From: Staphylotrichum longicolle
Lineage: Eukaryota > Ascomycota > Sordariomycetes > Sordariales > Chaetomiaceae
Reading direction: 5' to 3'
Length of the DNA: 64,000 bases
Assembly (NCBI GenBank): GCA_019096155.1
Contig: JAHCVI010000005.1
Coordinates: 630,468-694,467 of the forward strand
Under the pieces are notes generated by a model. It ran no database searches, was not told the origin of the DNA, and worked only from the letters and a program-made list of their open reading frames with translations. Of the stretch, positions 21,283-31,917 are shown one piece after another; the stretch's first letter is position 1, and every line of letters starts with the position of its first letter. The translations under genes and the position numbers were made by a program.

Positions 21283-22566
21283 ATGAAGCCTGTGCTCGCC
21301 CTGTTGGCGCTGGCCACCCTCGGCGCCGCCGCCCCAGGCTCGCAAGCCACCCACGATGAGCTATCCAACCGCGCCGCCTGGCCCAACGGGCCCTTCGTGA
21401 CCTCCGGGCGCTGGATCCTCGACGCCTCCGGGAAGAACCTGACCTACGCAGGCACCAACTGGCCCGGCCACGCCGACGTCATGATCCCCGAGGGCCTGCA
21501 ATACCAGTCCATCGAGACCATCGTCCAAAAGATCAAGAGCATCGGCATGAACGCGGTCCGCCTGACTTTCGCCATCCAGATGATCGACGAGATCTACGCC
21601 AACAACGGCAAGGACATCACGCTCCAAAAAGCCTTTGTCCAGGCCCTCGGCCAGGCCAACGGCACGCGCGTGCTCAACCAGGTCCTCGCCAAGAACCCGC
21701 GCTTCACCCCGTCCACGACGCGGCTGCAAGTCTTTGACGCCGTCGCCGACGCGCTCGCCGCATCCCAGATCTACGTCCACCTCGACAACCACATCTCCAA
21801 GGGCATGTGGTGCTGCTCGGGCACCGACGGCAACGGCTTCTGGGGCGACACCTACTTCTCCCTCGCCAACTGGACGCGCGGGCTCGCCTACATGGCGGAC
21901 CACGGCAAGGGCTGGCCGGCGCTCGTGTCGCTGGGCCTGCGCAACGAGCCGCGCGAGCCCACCTCCAACGCCGCGCTCGCCCGCTCCAGCTACAACTGGC
22001 AGACGTGGTACGCCGCGATGCGCCAGGGCGCCGACGCCGTGCACGCCGCCCACCCGGCGCTGCTGATCTTCCTGTCCGGGCTCAACTACGACACGTACCT
22101 GACGCCCGTCGTGCAGGGCACCGCGCTGACGCCAGGAACGGGCCGGTTCAGCGCGGGCGATTTCAAGGGGTACGCGGACAAGCTGGTGCTGGAGCTGCAC
22201 AACTATGAGAATAGCATCGGGAGCTGTGACACGCTGAAAGGGAACCTGGAGAGGAACGGGTTTGAGGCGCTCAAGGGGGTCGGGGGCAGCGTGAAGAATG
22301 TGTTTCCGGTCATGATGACCGAGTTTGGGTTCCAGATGGATGACAAGACGTGGAAGGGGGTGTATGCGAGTTGTCTGGCCGGGTACTTGCCCAAGATCAA
22401 GGCCGGGTGGACGATCTGGGTGCTGGCGGGGAGTTATTACATCCGATCCGGGGTGCAGGACTATGAGGAGGGTTGGGGGCTGTTGAACCATGACTGGAGT
22501 GCGTGGCGGAGCCAGTCGTATGTGGACGGGGCGTTGAGGGCGATGATCAGGGACACGTTGAGCTAG
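21283..22566 (+). CDS. Secreted glycoside hydrolase family 5 (endoglucanase/glucanase-like)
   Basis: A 427-residue intronless secreted enzyme of the GH5 (cellulase A) fold. The signal peptide is MKPVLALLALATLGAAA. Barrel landmarks are GMNAVRLTF (strand with the conserved Arg), VHLDNHISKG, GLRNEPRE with acid/base Glu222, LELHNYEN, and MTEFGFQ with nucleophile Glu347, followed by WTIWVLAGSYYIRSG. No cellulose-binding module is attached. Substrate could be cellulose, mannan or another beta-glycan; the subfamily cannot be fixed by eye. The start is the ATG at 21283; the frame is open two codons further upstream but without an ATG. Codon use is strongly GC-rich like its neighbours, falling off toward the 3' end. 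Confidence 0.88.
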   Translation: MKPVLALLALATLGAAAPGSQATHDELSNRAAWPNGPFVTSGRWILDASGKNLTYAGTNWPGHADVMIPEGLQYQSIETIVQKIKSIGMNAVRLTFAIQMIDEIYANNGKDITLQKAFVQALGQANGTRVLNQVLAKNPRFTPSTTRLQVFDAVADALAASQIYVHLDNHISKGMWCCSGTDGNGFWGDTYFSLANWTRGLAYMADHGKGWPALVSLGLRNEPREPTSNAALARSSYNWQTWYAAMRQGADAVHAAHPALLIFLSGLNYDTYLTPVVQGTALTPGTGRFSAGDFKGYADKLVLELHNYENSIGSCDTLKGNLERNGFEALKGVGGSVKNVFPVMMTEFGFQMDDKTWKGVYASCLAGYLPKIKAGWTIWVLAGSYYIRSGVQDYEEGWGLLNHDWSAWRSQSYVDGALRAMIRDTLS

Positions 22567-22702
22567 GTGGATCTGACGCGTTGATCTCGACGAGAGGGTG
22601 GTTTGTTTGAAACAGGTAATGACTCCTGCAAGGATTGGAAGGTCAAAGGCTGTGCCTGTAGGTTCCACGCTATTCACTAGTCTCAGACTAGGTTGGGAGA
22701 TG

Positions 22703-22710
22703 AAAAAAAA
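22703..22710 (-). terminator. Pol III terminator of tRNA-Thr
   Basis: Eight consecutive T on the minus strand, 21 bases after the tRNA 3' end. Confidence 0.8.
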
Positions 22711-22731
22711 GACGCACATGCGTATTGAGTG

Positions 22732-22815
22732 TGCCGAAACACGGGATTGAACCGTGGACCTCATCATGTCGCAGTAGGGTACGAGTGATGCGCTCTACCA
22801 CTGAGCTATTCCGGC
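22732..22815 (-). tRNA. tRNA-Thr (anticodon CGT) with 12-nt intron
   Basis: On the minus strand the sequence folds as a cloverleaf. The acceptor GCCGGAA pairs with TTTCGGC, with discriminator A. The D stem is GCTC/GAGC, the anticodon stem CATCA/TGATG and the T arm CACGG-TTCAATC-CCGTG. The anticodon loop is C-T-CGT-A followed by a 12-base intron and a final A, so the mature RNA is 72 nt. A run of eight T (minus strand, 22710-22703) serves as RNA polymerase III terminator. Confidence 0.93.
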
Positions 22816-23140
22816 AGCTGGTGATGGCGTTGAGGGTTAGTACCTCGCACCCGCTGTACTCGAACCTCCTGTCTTCCCACCCCCATTCCGTAGAAATTAC
22901 CCCGTGGATAGTGGTGTCACCACAGCATGGTAACAACATGGTATTGCTCTGCACAGTTTTGTGGCTACTGGACAACCTCAAGACTCCACATGCTGTTGAC
23001 AGTAGATCCTGACCGGCGGCAGGAGTTACAGAAGGCCCAAATGATATTATCTACATCGCGAAAGTTACAATACTACAAGACGGGTCTTGACTTGCTGGAC
23101 GTCGTCCTCACACAAGTTACAACTTGGAACCCCAAACCCC
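22816..23140. other. Intergenic, tRNA-Thr / GH72-like gene
   Basis: 325 bases; upstream side of the tRNA and 3' flank of the GH72-like gene. No gene seen. Confidence 0.45.
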
Positions 23141-24997
23141 CTATGCATACTTGGCAGTTCCTGGGGTCAGCGGCGAGACCTGCGACGTCCCAGCCGGCTC
23201 CCCAGCCATCCTAGCCAGAAAATTGTCATCCAACTCATGATACGTCGTCCTCCTCCACTTCCTGTCCGGCAACTCTGTGAGTGTGGTCGAGTCCTGCCCA
23301 GCCCCTTGCATCGGCAACTGCCACCCGCTCCCCGTAGTCGTCGCCGAGTGTGGCATGCCGTCCATCTCGACCGCCGACATGGACTGTTCGGGCAGCTCAA
23401 CCTTGTCCTCCGGGTACGTGTAGCTGGGGGGTGGTTCGTCCACCATCTCTTCCTTGTCACGGGCTGCCCTCCTGCGTCGTCGGAGACACAGAAAGACCCC
23501 TATCCCCAACCCCAATACCACGATTGCGCAGCCAACCGCAATCCCGGCGACTGCCCCAGTCGACAGCCCACCACCACCACCGTCCTGCCCCTCCCCGGCC
23601 ACGCTCGTCGCCGTGCTGCCCCGTCCCTGTGTAACTGTCGTCCGCACCGTCACCGTCCCGATCTGTAACCCCTCAATACTTGGCAGCACCGCCCCGGCCT
23701 CCACCAACCACCCCTTGGCCACATCCTTCGTGGGACACGCCACCACCCTCGTCGTCGTCGCGGCTGCGCTGCTCTCCCCCGTCCCCGTCCCCGTCGCCGT
23801 CACCGTCACCTTCGCCGCCGCCCCATACACCCCACTCAGCACCCCAAACTGCGCCAGCGTCTTGGCCTCCCCCTTCCCTGCACCACCGCCCTCATACTCC
23901 ACGACCCCAAACTTACTCGCCCCGCTGCGCATCGCCCACTCAAACACGCTGACCCCACAAAACACATCCCGCATCTCCGGCCCGAGCACCAGACTCGCGT
24001 CCGCAAAGTCCCTGGCGCCCGTGTCGTCCGCGCTGCTGCCGCTGCCGCTGCTCCGGCACCCGGCCTCGGAAATCGCCACCGGCACCGGCAGGTCCAGCGC
24101 CGCGAACTGCGCGTGCAGCGCGCGCCAGTCGTCCGCACCGCAGCTGAGGAAGACGTTGAGTCCCAGTAGATCGATCGTGCCCGCCTGCCCTCCACCACCA
24201 CCATCATCATCAATCCCACTGTCGCAAGTGAGGTACTGCGCGGTGAGGTCCCGAAGGGAAGCGACGTCGGCGGCGGAGTAGCTCAGCGGGATGGGGCGGT
24301 AGCCGCGGGCGGCGAGGAAGGCGTGGAGGTCGCGGGCGGCGGCCTTGAGGGCGGGCGCCGCGAGGGTGGAGGTGCTGTTTGCCGTGATGGTCTCCTGGCC
24401 GAGGCCGAGGGCGAGGGTGTTGGGGTGGAGGGCGAAGGCGTCGAGGACGGAGGTGTAGACGGCGTAGAGGGGGAGGGTCCATGGCGGGGTGGTTTGGGTC
24501 TGGTGAGAGGGGTGGTTGGTTGGTTGGTTGGTTGGGTTCGGGGTGTGAGTGGGGAGGGAAGGGGGGAACATGACATACCAAGCTGGTGACGCGGGGAAAG
24601 GAGCCCAGCTGGAGCCAGACGTAGATGCCCTGGTCGGCGAAAGCTTTCATGCACCCCTCATGGTCCTGCTCGCTGTCGACCCAGTAGACGTAGATGGTGT
24701 TGATGCTGGCCGTCTTCATCAGGGTCGCGTCGGCTTGGCATCGTTTGGTGTCCAGGAGAGGGTCTGGGTCATCGTCGCCAAAGGTGTAGGCGACACCTGG
24801 ACGCAGTTGGTAAGTGCTTGACGGATTGGCTCGAGTTTTGGTGGGTTTGTGACTGTACCTCTGATGAAGAACTGGTTGCCGTCATCGTCAAAGAGTTTTG
24901 TGCCCTTGACTGAGATCGGGGAGAGAGCCTCGACGAACCCTGATGTGAGAAAAACAAGGAGTGAGAGCAGAGAGGTAATCATGATGTTCAGTGACAT
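23141..24997 (-). CDS. GH72-like (glucanosyltransferase-type) type I membrane protein with cytosolic PPxY tail
   Basis: Related to the Gas/Gel family that elongates cell-wall beta-1,3-glucan. Three exons: 24997-24859, 24796-24579 and 24499-23141 (571 residues). A signal peptide (MITSLLSLLVFLTSGFVEA) precedes ISVKGTKLFDDDGNQFFIRG. Then come the GH72 landmarks INTIYVYWVDSEQDHEGCM, GYRPIPLSYSAADV and ISEAGC. The two catalytic glutamates appear to be kept (about 155 and 264), but the canonical NE pair is QE (LGQET) and SEYGC is SEAGC. Instead of a GPI signal there is a transmembrane helix (about 435-458), a cluster of Arg, and a cytosolic tail with PPPSY (about 475-479), a PPxY motif that can bind WW domains. 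An alternative start is the ATG at 24982. The second intron contains a CCAA repeat. It may be a divergent or sensor-like GH72 protein. Confidence 0.85.
24512..24540. repeat. GGTT tetranucleotide repeat inside an intron
   Basis: About six tandem GGTT units (CCAA on the coding strand) close to the 3' end of intron 2 of the GH72-like gene. They form part of its pyrimidine-rich acceptor region. Confidence 0.8.
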
Positions 24998-26397
24998 CCA
25001 TGAACACCTGTTGGAGAAAACGGCATCGGCGGGTGGGTCTCTAGGCGCAACCGGAACTAACCAACATCGGCTCGCTACACAGTATGCACAAGAAATGGTG
25101 TTGGTTAGGAACGTCAGGGAAGAGTATATGACTGGGCACCAGACTGAAGGACCCAGGAGGCGTGGGACGCCATGTTCCGTGCCGCTTCGTGGAGCAGGAT
25201 TCTCGATTCTCTTTTCCATGAAGCGGCGGACAGGGATCAAAAGACACCAGACATGTGGGTCGAATAAGATTGACCCAGAAAGACGTCCCTGTCGTTGCCC
25301 AGGCGCTTGCCTCGGGCGCCTGGGGCCATGTGAAACGCATGGTCGCGGCGTGTAAGCCGCCCGCCGCGCATGGCGCGCTTGGCACCGCAGGTCTGGAGCA
25401 TCAGCCTCGCAAAGTTTACCAGATGGTGCTCGAGTATGTGCTTATGATGTCGAATATACCCTTTACGCATCCCTGACTCTCCTGGGTGTTGCAGGAAACT
25501 TGACAGCGGTTTGCCGTAGTACTTGATTTGATGAAGCATCCACGACGGCCGTGGCATGTTGCCCTGACCTCCTGAGTGTAATGTGAGCAGTGGAGAAGGA
25601 AATATGACTGCGCCGCGAAGAATGATGCCAAGCCCGACGAAATCGACTCTCCCCCGCTGCCGCCGGGGGCATCAAAGCCTTGGCTGCGGTCCACCACCGT
25701 CCACCAGTCCTCGGCGCGCTGATGATCGACACCCCAAATCGCCTCCTCTTTGTTGATCTGTGCTGGGATGAGGTGTGCCTTGACCTCGTGCCACCTGAGC
25801 CTCTTTTTTAGGCTTATAAAAGATAGTTGCTGGCAGGCTCGCAACTTTCTTCGCGCTTGGGTGTGGAGTTAACTGGCTCCGCTCGATGTAACATCGGAAC
25901 GGACCTGAACAAGGCGGGCCGAGTCGCGCGAGATCAGCAACTTTTCAGGGCCCAGGGTGAGAACAAGGAGGGGGGGCCACAGGGGGCGGCCCTGCCCAAA
26001 CAATGCAGGACCAAGATGCAGTCAACATATGGGCAGGTTTTGGTGCCTCACAGTGACAGCACAGAGCGGCACCCGCGACAGAGCGAGGAACCCGGCTTCC
26101 TGGAGGGGGGAGAAGACGATGTGGCTGGATGGGATGCAAGCCCCTTGACGCCACGGCACGATGTCAACCCCGGCTAGAAACACCGATGTACAAGACAGGT
26201 CCCGTTCAAAACCAAAAATGTTTGATTCAGGGCTGCAACATAGCATCTGCTGACAGGAGTCACTACATACATGCGAACGACCCGCACAATAACGTCTACC
26301 CCTGAGTTTGTGTGTGTAGCTCGGGCAGTTGTAATGTAGCGGAATGCAGAACCACGAGAAGGGTTCCTGACGATTCTACACACCTCTTGTCTCCCGA
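24998..26397. other. Intergenic, no gene recognised; orphan TATA box
   Basis: About 1.4 kb with only short, unremarkable open frames. It includes the promoter of the minus-strand GH72-like gene. A clear TATAAAAG lies at 25815-25822 on the plus strand, but no convincing coding sequence follows it. Confidence 0.4.
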
Positions 26398-26628
26398 TCA
26401 GCAATCCGTATCGACACCATGGGATCGGCAGCAGTTGTTGAATCTGCCACTGCCCTGGGGAAGGGTGCTGAAGGCACAGTCGTCGATGACGAAGACTCCG
26501 CCCGCTTCACCGCAGCAGCTGCGGGTAGTGTCGACCACGTTGTAACCGTTCCATTTGCACTTGCATGCAAGCGTGGGGCCGGTGAGAAGTGCGGTGACGG
26601 CAACGGACAGGATGGTGAAGAGCTTCAT
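26398..26628 (-). CDS. Small secreted cysteine-rich protein (76 aa)
   Basis: Signal peptide MKLFTILSVAVTALLTGPTLA, then a mature part of about 55 residues with eight cysteines in the order C-x-C, CC, C, CC, C (CKCKW, SCCGEAGG, DDCAF, NNCC, TDC). The even number of cysteines suggests four disulfides. The pattern is not that of hydrophobins, whose order is C, CC, C, C, CC, C. Similar CKC-W-NG proteins occur among uncharacterised secreted proteins of sordariomycetes; some such proteins act as effectors or antimicrobials, but nothing here shows a role. It is single-exon as read. A TATAAAG box lies at 26753-26759 on the minus strand, about 125 bases upstream of the ATG. Confidence 0.8.
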   Translation of the reverse strand: MKLFTILSVAVTALLTGPTLACKCKWNGYNVVDTTRSCCGEAGGVFVIDDCAFSTLPQGSGRFNNCCRSHGVDTDC

Positions 26629-28001
26629 GTTGGCTTGGGAGTTGTGTCACTTGTGTCACTTGTGTCTGGTATCAGGAAAGTTGTCGAAAAGTGAAGTCTG
26701 ATGGCGGGCGAAAAGCCTGTGAGTGCGTGAGGGGAGATGCTCCAGACTGGAACTTTATATCTCAAGCTGGGAATCAGCATATGTTGTAATCCCCTCCGAC
26801 GCAGTTGTCATGACAGGCAAAGAAGACTAATGGCCCCCAAGCACTATACCACACATTGGTGCTCTCGATCCTACACTCACGCTTAGACAATGTTGTCCTA
26901 CTGATTTAGATGAGCATTGCCTCCTTCATTCTGCAACGGTTGTACTACACTGTAGAACATATTGCCGACCTGTTATTGCAATCTTCGACCTTGTCCGAAG
27001 GATCGAACATGTTTTGAGGTTCCTTCGTGTTGAAGTACCTATCGAACTGCCTTCCAGGTTTCTTCCGCCCCGAAAGAGTCAACTTACCGCTGCCGAAGGA
27101 AAAGCCCGAAGTATGTCAGCGACACTCGTTCCATGCAGTAATATCAACATACGCACTGTTCTCTTGCCACCATTTGTTTATACATTTCATTTCATGCCTA
27201 AGACTTTGTACAACCGTTGCAATCATCATCCTCTTCACACCGTTCAAGACCCCCAGTTTGGTTTCGACAAAGATTTCCTCACATGGCACGCAACCGCGGT
27301 AGATCAAAACCAACAATTGCTAGAAAGGGGAAAAAGCGAAAAACTTCAGTGGGAACTCATTGTCTGGGTATAAGTCTGGATATGAGCACCGGTGATAGAA
27401 CAAGTCGATTAAGAGGGAAGAAAAAAAAAGAATATTGTTCAGCACTCGAGACTTCTTGCGGCGTCGGATGGTTTGGCTGGTGCTCTTTGCAGTCTGGCTC
27501 TTGCTCACGCTCCGCAGAAACAACGGGATTGGCCCCCAACAGGGCAATATAACATGCCGCTGCTGGGTGGCTTGTTGCATGCTTAGGTACTTTGGAAGTG
27601 TGAGGCTGCCAAGATCATTCCCCGCGCATGGCGAGCTGATCTGTCTCGGAAGCAAACATCCTGGGCGCCTTCGAAACTGCTAGTGCTAGGGATGACCAAC
27701 GGAAGGGTGTGGGTTGGGGGCTGGACTCAGGGTGTTTGTTGAGGGTGTTAAGGAACAGCGGGGCAGAGAAACCTCCGAACAACAGCTACATCAGATGCCC
27801 CGGTCAGTATTGCTCCGTCACAGGCGCCAAAACTTCATAGATCATGATATATTCCCTCATCCCAGCAGTACTCAATACAATCGTAACCACCCTGCTGCTC
27901 ACAGCCACCTCATCCAATCCCCCCAACCATTACACCAAGAAAATACAAACTCCGCCTCCCCCCTAACAGCCCAATTACTCCAACCGAACAGTCCTCCCCG
28001 C
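26629..28001. other. Intergenic, no gene recognised
   Basis: About 1.4 kb between the start of the small secreted protein and the 3' end of CWH43. It is relatively AT-rich with short A and T runs. No exon chain could be supported. Confidence 0.4.
26753..26759 (-). promoter_or_regulatory. TATA box of the cysteine-rich protein gene
   Basis: TATAAAG on the minus strand about 125 bases upstream of the ATG at 26628. Confidence 0.6.
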
Positions 28002-31000
28002 TCAGAAATTATAGTACCTGGGCTCGTTAAAAACATGATACGCATGCCCCCTCACGCCCTCGCCCCTAAACAAACCGGGAAACCTCCATCCGGCCGGCAC
28101 CTCGTCCTCCTGGACGCGCCTGTCGCGCAGCTCCTTGGGCACCGTCCACGTCCTGGCGCGCTCCTCCTCGCTCGCGGGCACGTGGAACTTGGCGACCTGC
28201 AGCTCCGTGTCGGTGATGGTGCTCCTGCTGACGCGCGCATAGCCCGTGCGGCGCAGGCCCTTGAACAGGATGTACTCGCACCAGCGGTCGTCGTCGGTCG
28301 CGTCGACGTCGTGCATGCCGCTCACGTCCGAGACGTACGTGTTGTAGTTGCCCTTGAGCGGGTCCGTGACGAGGTACGAGAGGAGGATGCTCGGGCGCGG
28401 GGACGAGCCCATCAGCTTGGCGAGGTACTCGGACTGCAGGCGGCGGTCTTCTGGGTCTTCCTCCTGGCCCGAGTGGAAGACGAATACGTCGACGGGCGTG
28501 CCGTAGACGTCGAGGGTGGCGTGGATGGCCGGGGCGAGCTCGCCGACGGGGGACGGGAGGAGGTGGTGGGTGGAGTTGAGGATGGGGAACTTGGAGAGCA
28601 GCGCGGCGCCCCAGGTGTGCTTGTTGGGGCCCGGGCCGTAGTCGACGTACATGCCGAGGTCCTCGGCGAGGAATTGGGTCGTGTCGCGGTTGCCCATGAT
28701 GATGCGCTGCAGGTCGGACTCGAGCAGGCCGATCACGTCGATTTCCATCTCCTTGATCAGGTCGCGCATCCGGTATTCGGACGACCACATGTCGTTGTCG
28801 AGCGAGAAGTGGATGGTCCAGATGCCGGCAGTGAAGACGCGGTCCTCGGCGTGATACGGCTTGTAGTCGTTGGTAGGGAAGCGGAGGAAGTTGGCACAGA
28901 GGAAGAGGATATTGAGGATGCCCAGCGCGGCGAGGTGGTACTTGCGGTGGCTGGTGTTGACTGGGCGGCGGTCGGCGATCTTGTGGGCAGACTTGGCCCG
29001 CTGCGAGACGAGGCCGAAAACGCCAGCACCGATCAAGAGCATCATGGTGATCATGACCCAGTCCGTGTGCTCGCGGACGAGAGGGCCGCCGGGCACAAAG
29101 GCGTACGCAACGACCCAGACGTGGAAGAGGACCAAGAAGTTGTAGATCAGGAAGCCGAGACCAAAAGTAGTCGCGGGGCTCTTCTTCGCGGCGCTGCTGA
29201 TCAGAGGGATCGAGATGGCCATCAGATAGGCTGCCAGGGTCAAAGCGCCGTAGTAGCCGAACCACTGGTGGTAGAGAGTGAGCACAGCGGCGCCCACGCA
29301 GCCGACACCGTAGGCAGTCCATGTGCGGGCGAGAGCGGGCCGAGAAACCCCAACAACAACGCCGGCAGTCATGGCGGCGATGGTGTACCAAGCGTGAACG
29401 TTGGAAACGGGGCCCCTGATCGGGTACCCGTCCCACACCCAAAGGATCATGGTGCTCGTGTCTGAGAGCAGCGAGTGCAGGCCAAAGAACAAGCCGCCAA
29501 TGCCAAAGGCAGAGAGCAGGGCCGACCCGCTCTTGTCCTCGACAGGCTTTCCACCCTGCAGAGGCGCGCGACGCGTGAATCGCAGAACTGCCAGGACGGC
29601 AAGAATAAGGCCGGTGCCGTTCCAGCCGCCGTTGGCGGCATGCATGATGGGCCAGATGGGATTGTTTGTGTGCCACGCGAACTTGGCAACAGACGACATT
29701 AGTAGGCCGATGACCCAAGCCAGAACGCGAGTCTCCAGCCTGGCAGGCTGCGCCGAGTCGGAGTAGAGAGTGGCGGCCCACCCTAGGCACGACATCCAGA
29801 CGCCGAAACCAACGGCGAAGAGCCGGCAGATGGGGTCCTCGATGAGGTAGGCGGCCAGGCCGGTGAGCGAGAGCAGGTGGGTGAGGCGCTGGTTCTTGAG
29901 AATCTTGAAGCGCACCGACTTGATGCCAAGAATCGCAGGGGCGACGGTCGTCATGACGAGAACCTCAAATCCCGAGATGCCCATGTGCCAAAGGGGGAAA
30001 TCTATTGGAAGGTTAGTTTGGGCGGGTGGCGCCACTCGGGAGCGGCTGACTTACACCAGACGACGACGCCCAAACTGGTCAGGATGGACCAGAAAACGAA
30101 CTGCAAAGGGTCAGAAAAGCTCTGCGAACAGCACTCAGAAACACCTACGCCATGGTAAACATCCGCAGCAATGTCGAGAGCATCGCCCAAGCGGAAGCCG
30201 GCCGAGAAGATGCCGGCCGTGGCCTTGTCCTTCCTGTCGAAGCCATCAGCCACACTCCGCCAATGAAAGACCGAGGGAACAAGGGGTCCGCTTACACTTT
30301 CTCAAGGACAGCAGTAGGCACAGACGACGTGTTGGCACTATTGAGACCAGTTTAGAAGATGCCCTGCTCATCGCATTCAAGAATCATGTGTTTATGTACA
30401 AGCCCCCATCCGCAGAATGCGCGAGACAGGGGCTAGCGCGGAAGCCATTGCACGTACCCCTTGGTCGCGCCCTTGACGTCCCTGACGACCACCTCGAAAG
30501 TGTCAAAATCCAGCGCCGTCACTGCGTCGAAGCCCACGTCGAGGAGGATAAGAGACCACTCGAAGAATGCGTAGGTGGTGTAGGCTAAATGGAGGTTAGC
30601 GCGTGTGTGGCGAGGCCGACTGCCGTGTAAGTGCCCCGCTTACCTCCCGGCACTCGATGCACCTTGTGCTGGATGAAGAAGTAGACCAAGGGCACGAGGG
30701 TGCCGAAGAAACCTCCTGCCAAGTATTTGCGATACTTGATGGCCTTGGCGTTGGGGGGGCTGAGGGCAATGCAGCCCGCGGTCCAGGGAATCGTGAATAC
30801 GAGGTACGAAATCATGAGAATGTCGTGCCAGTCATGGTCATCCGTCGACGTGATGTACGTCCATCCGCCGCATGTCAACGTCCGGACGAGGCCAGAAATG
30901 GCGATGGCCTTGGGGAGGGTGCGACCGGGCTTCGCAGTGAGCAGGTACCACAGTCCGACGAGCGCGAATCTCGGGCCTAGCGCGTGTAAGTAAGCAACAT

Positions 31001-31386
31001 CGGGATGGAGTCAGTCGGCGGGTTTTGAAGAGCGCGGGCCTACCGGAAGTGATGGCGATAAAGATCATGAAGATGGAGCGCTCCGGGTAGCGGTCGCCAA
31101 TGGTGGCGGAGACGGACGGAAACCACTCGTCGGGGAAGCCATACCACTCGTTCTGGACAATCTTGCGATAGTGCAGCGATGAGCCGACAATGAGGGCACT
31201 GAGAAACGCAACTGCAGACCCAGAAAGTCAGTATTCCCGTCGTCCTGCGCGTCAATTGCGCCCAAAAACACCCAAGGATGCTACGCACGGTAGGCAACGA
31301 GCGTGTGCGACCAGCTCACCCACTTGCCGCTGAAGGACAGGACCACGCCGGGCGTCCTTGTCCTTGTAGCGGGCAGTGGACGTCAT
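28002..31386 (-). CDS. cwh43: CWH43, GPI-anchor lipid remodelling protein (frame break in exon 1)
   Basis: An ER multi-pass protein that exchanges diacylglycerol for ceramide in GPI anchors. Seven exons: 31386-31289, 31211-31044, 30976-30644, 30584-30458, 30233-30149, 30100-30055 and 30001-28002. All introns are GT-AG and phases agree from exon 2 on. The N-terminal half is the PGAP2/Frag1-like membrane domain (LHYRKIVQNEWYGFPDEWF, SVSATIGDRYPERS). The middle holds further membrane helices. The C-terminal third is an endonuclease/exonuclease/phosphatase-like domain (DMWSSEYRMRDLIKEME, IGLLESDLQRI). In exon 1 the ATG at 31386 (MTSTARYKDKDA) and the conserved LSFSGKWVSWSHTLVAY are in different frames; removing one base near 31347-31352 unites them and gives 951 residues, close to the yeast protein. 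Upstream of LSFSGKW its own frame has a stop and no ATG. Confidence 0.9.
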
Positions 31387-31917
31387 CGTCGCGGATGGGA
31401 AGGGAATCGGCCGGAAACTGCTGCAAACTGGACTGCAACCGTTTATGCTCGCTCAAAAAAATGAGAACAACATCAGCCCGCCCGAAGAGCGCCGACCTGA
31501 CTGGCATCAAAACACAAGGAAAAAAAATCAGGAGCCGACCGGAAGGGCGGTGGTGCGACCAACGAGCGAGCGCGAAAGATGACGGATCCCTCGGCGCGCG
31601 ATCATGAAGGCCCAGGAATGGGGTCTTGGAATCCCCGAATCCCTGTCCGGTCCATTTTTGGGGGGGCCGAGGGGTTGGGGTTGTCGGGAAGCATGGGATT
31701 CTGTCCCGCCCTGGCATGGGCCCGAGCTCCATCCATGATGGCCGGGCCATCAGATTCAACGGCGGCAGGCGGTGGGCGGTGGCACGAAGTGCAGCTCCAC
31801 TAAAAAGTCCAGCGCCTGTTCCCGTTCCACCTCAAAGTCAACTGCAGGGCAATTCGCAGCCCTGGAACCACGCCAGCTTCGACTTCACCTTACAACACCG
31901 CACAACCCACCACAACA
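31387..31917. other. Divergent promoter region, CWH43 / UTP6
   Basis: 531 bases between two genes transcribed away from each other. Housekeeping-type, GC-rich, without an obvious TATA box. No gene seen. Confidence 0.5.

Noticed and set aside
18692..22566. Possible secondary-metabolite cluster around the P450
   Set aside because: No backbone synthase, transporter or transcription factor nearby; the neighbours are a nucleoporin and a GH5 hydrolase.
21361..22767. Minus-strand open frame of 468 codons opposite the GH5 gene
   Set aside because: Antisense shadow of GC3-rich sequence.
24512..24540. GGTT repeat as telomere-like or CRISPR-like repeat
   Set aside because: Simple tetranucleotide repeat inside an intron; no spacers and the wrong unit for telomeres (TTAGGG).
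25815..26177. Gene downstream of the TATAAAAG at 25815
   Set aside because: No ATG-led frame with recognisable sequence or a clean exon chain follows; left as an orphan TATA box.
26398..26628. Hydrophobin
   Set aside because: Eight cysteines are present but in the order C, C, CC, C, CC, C instead of C, CC, C, C, CC, C.
27714..29465. Plus-strand open frame of 583 codons opposite CWH43
   Set aside because: Antisense to the last CWH43 exon, low-complexity Ala/Val/Glu-rich text without a domain.
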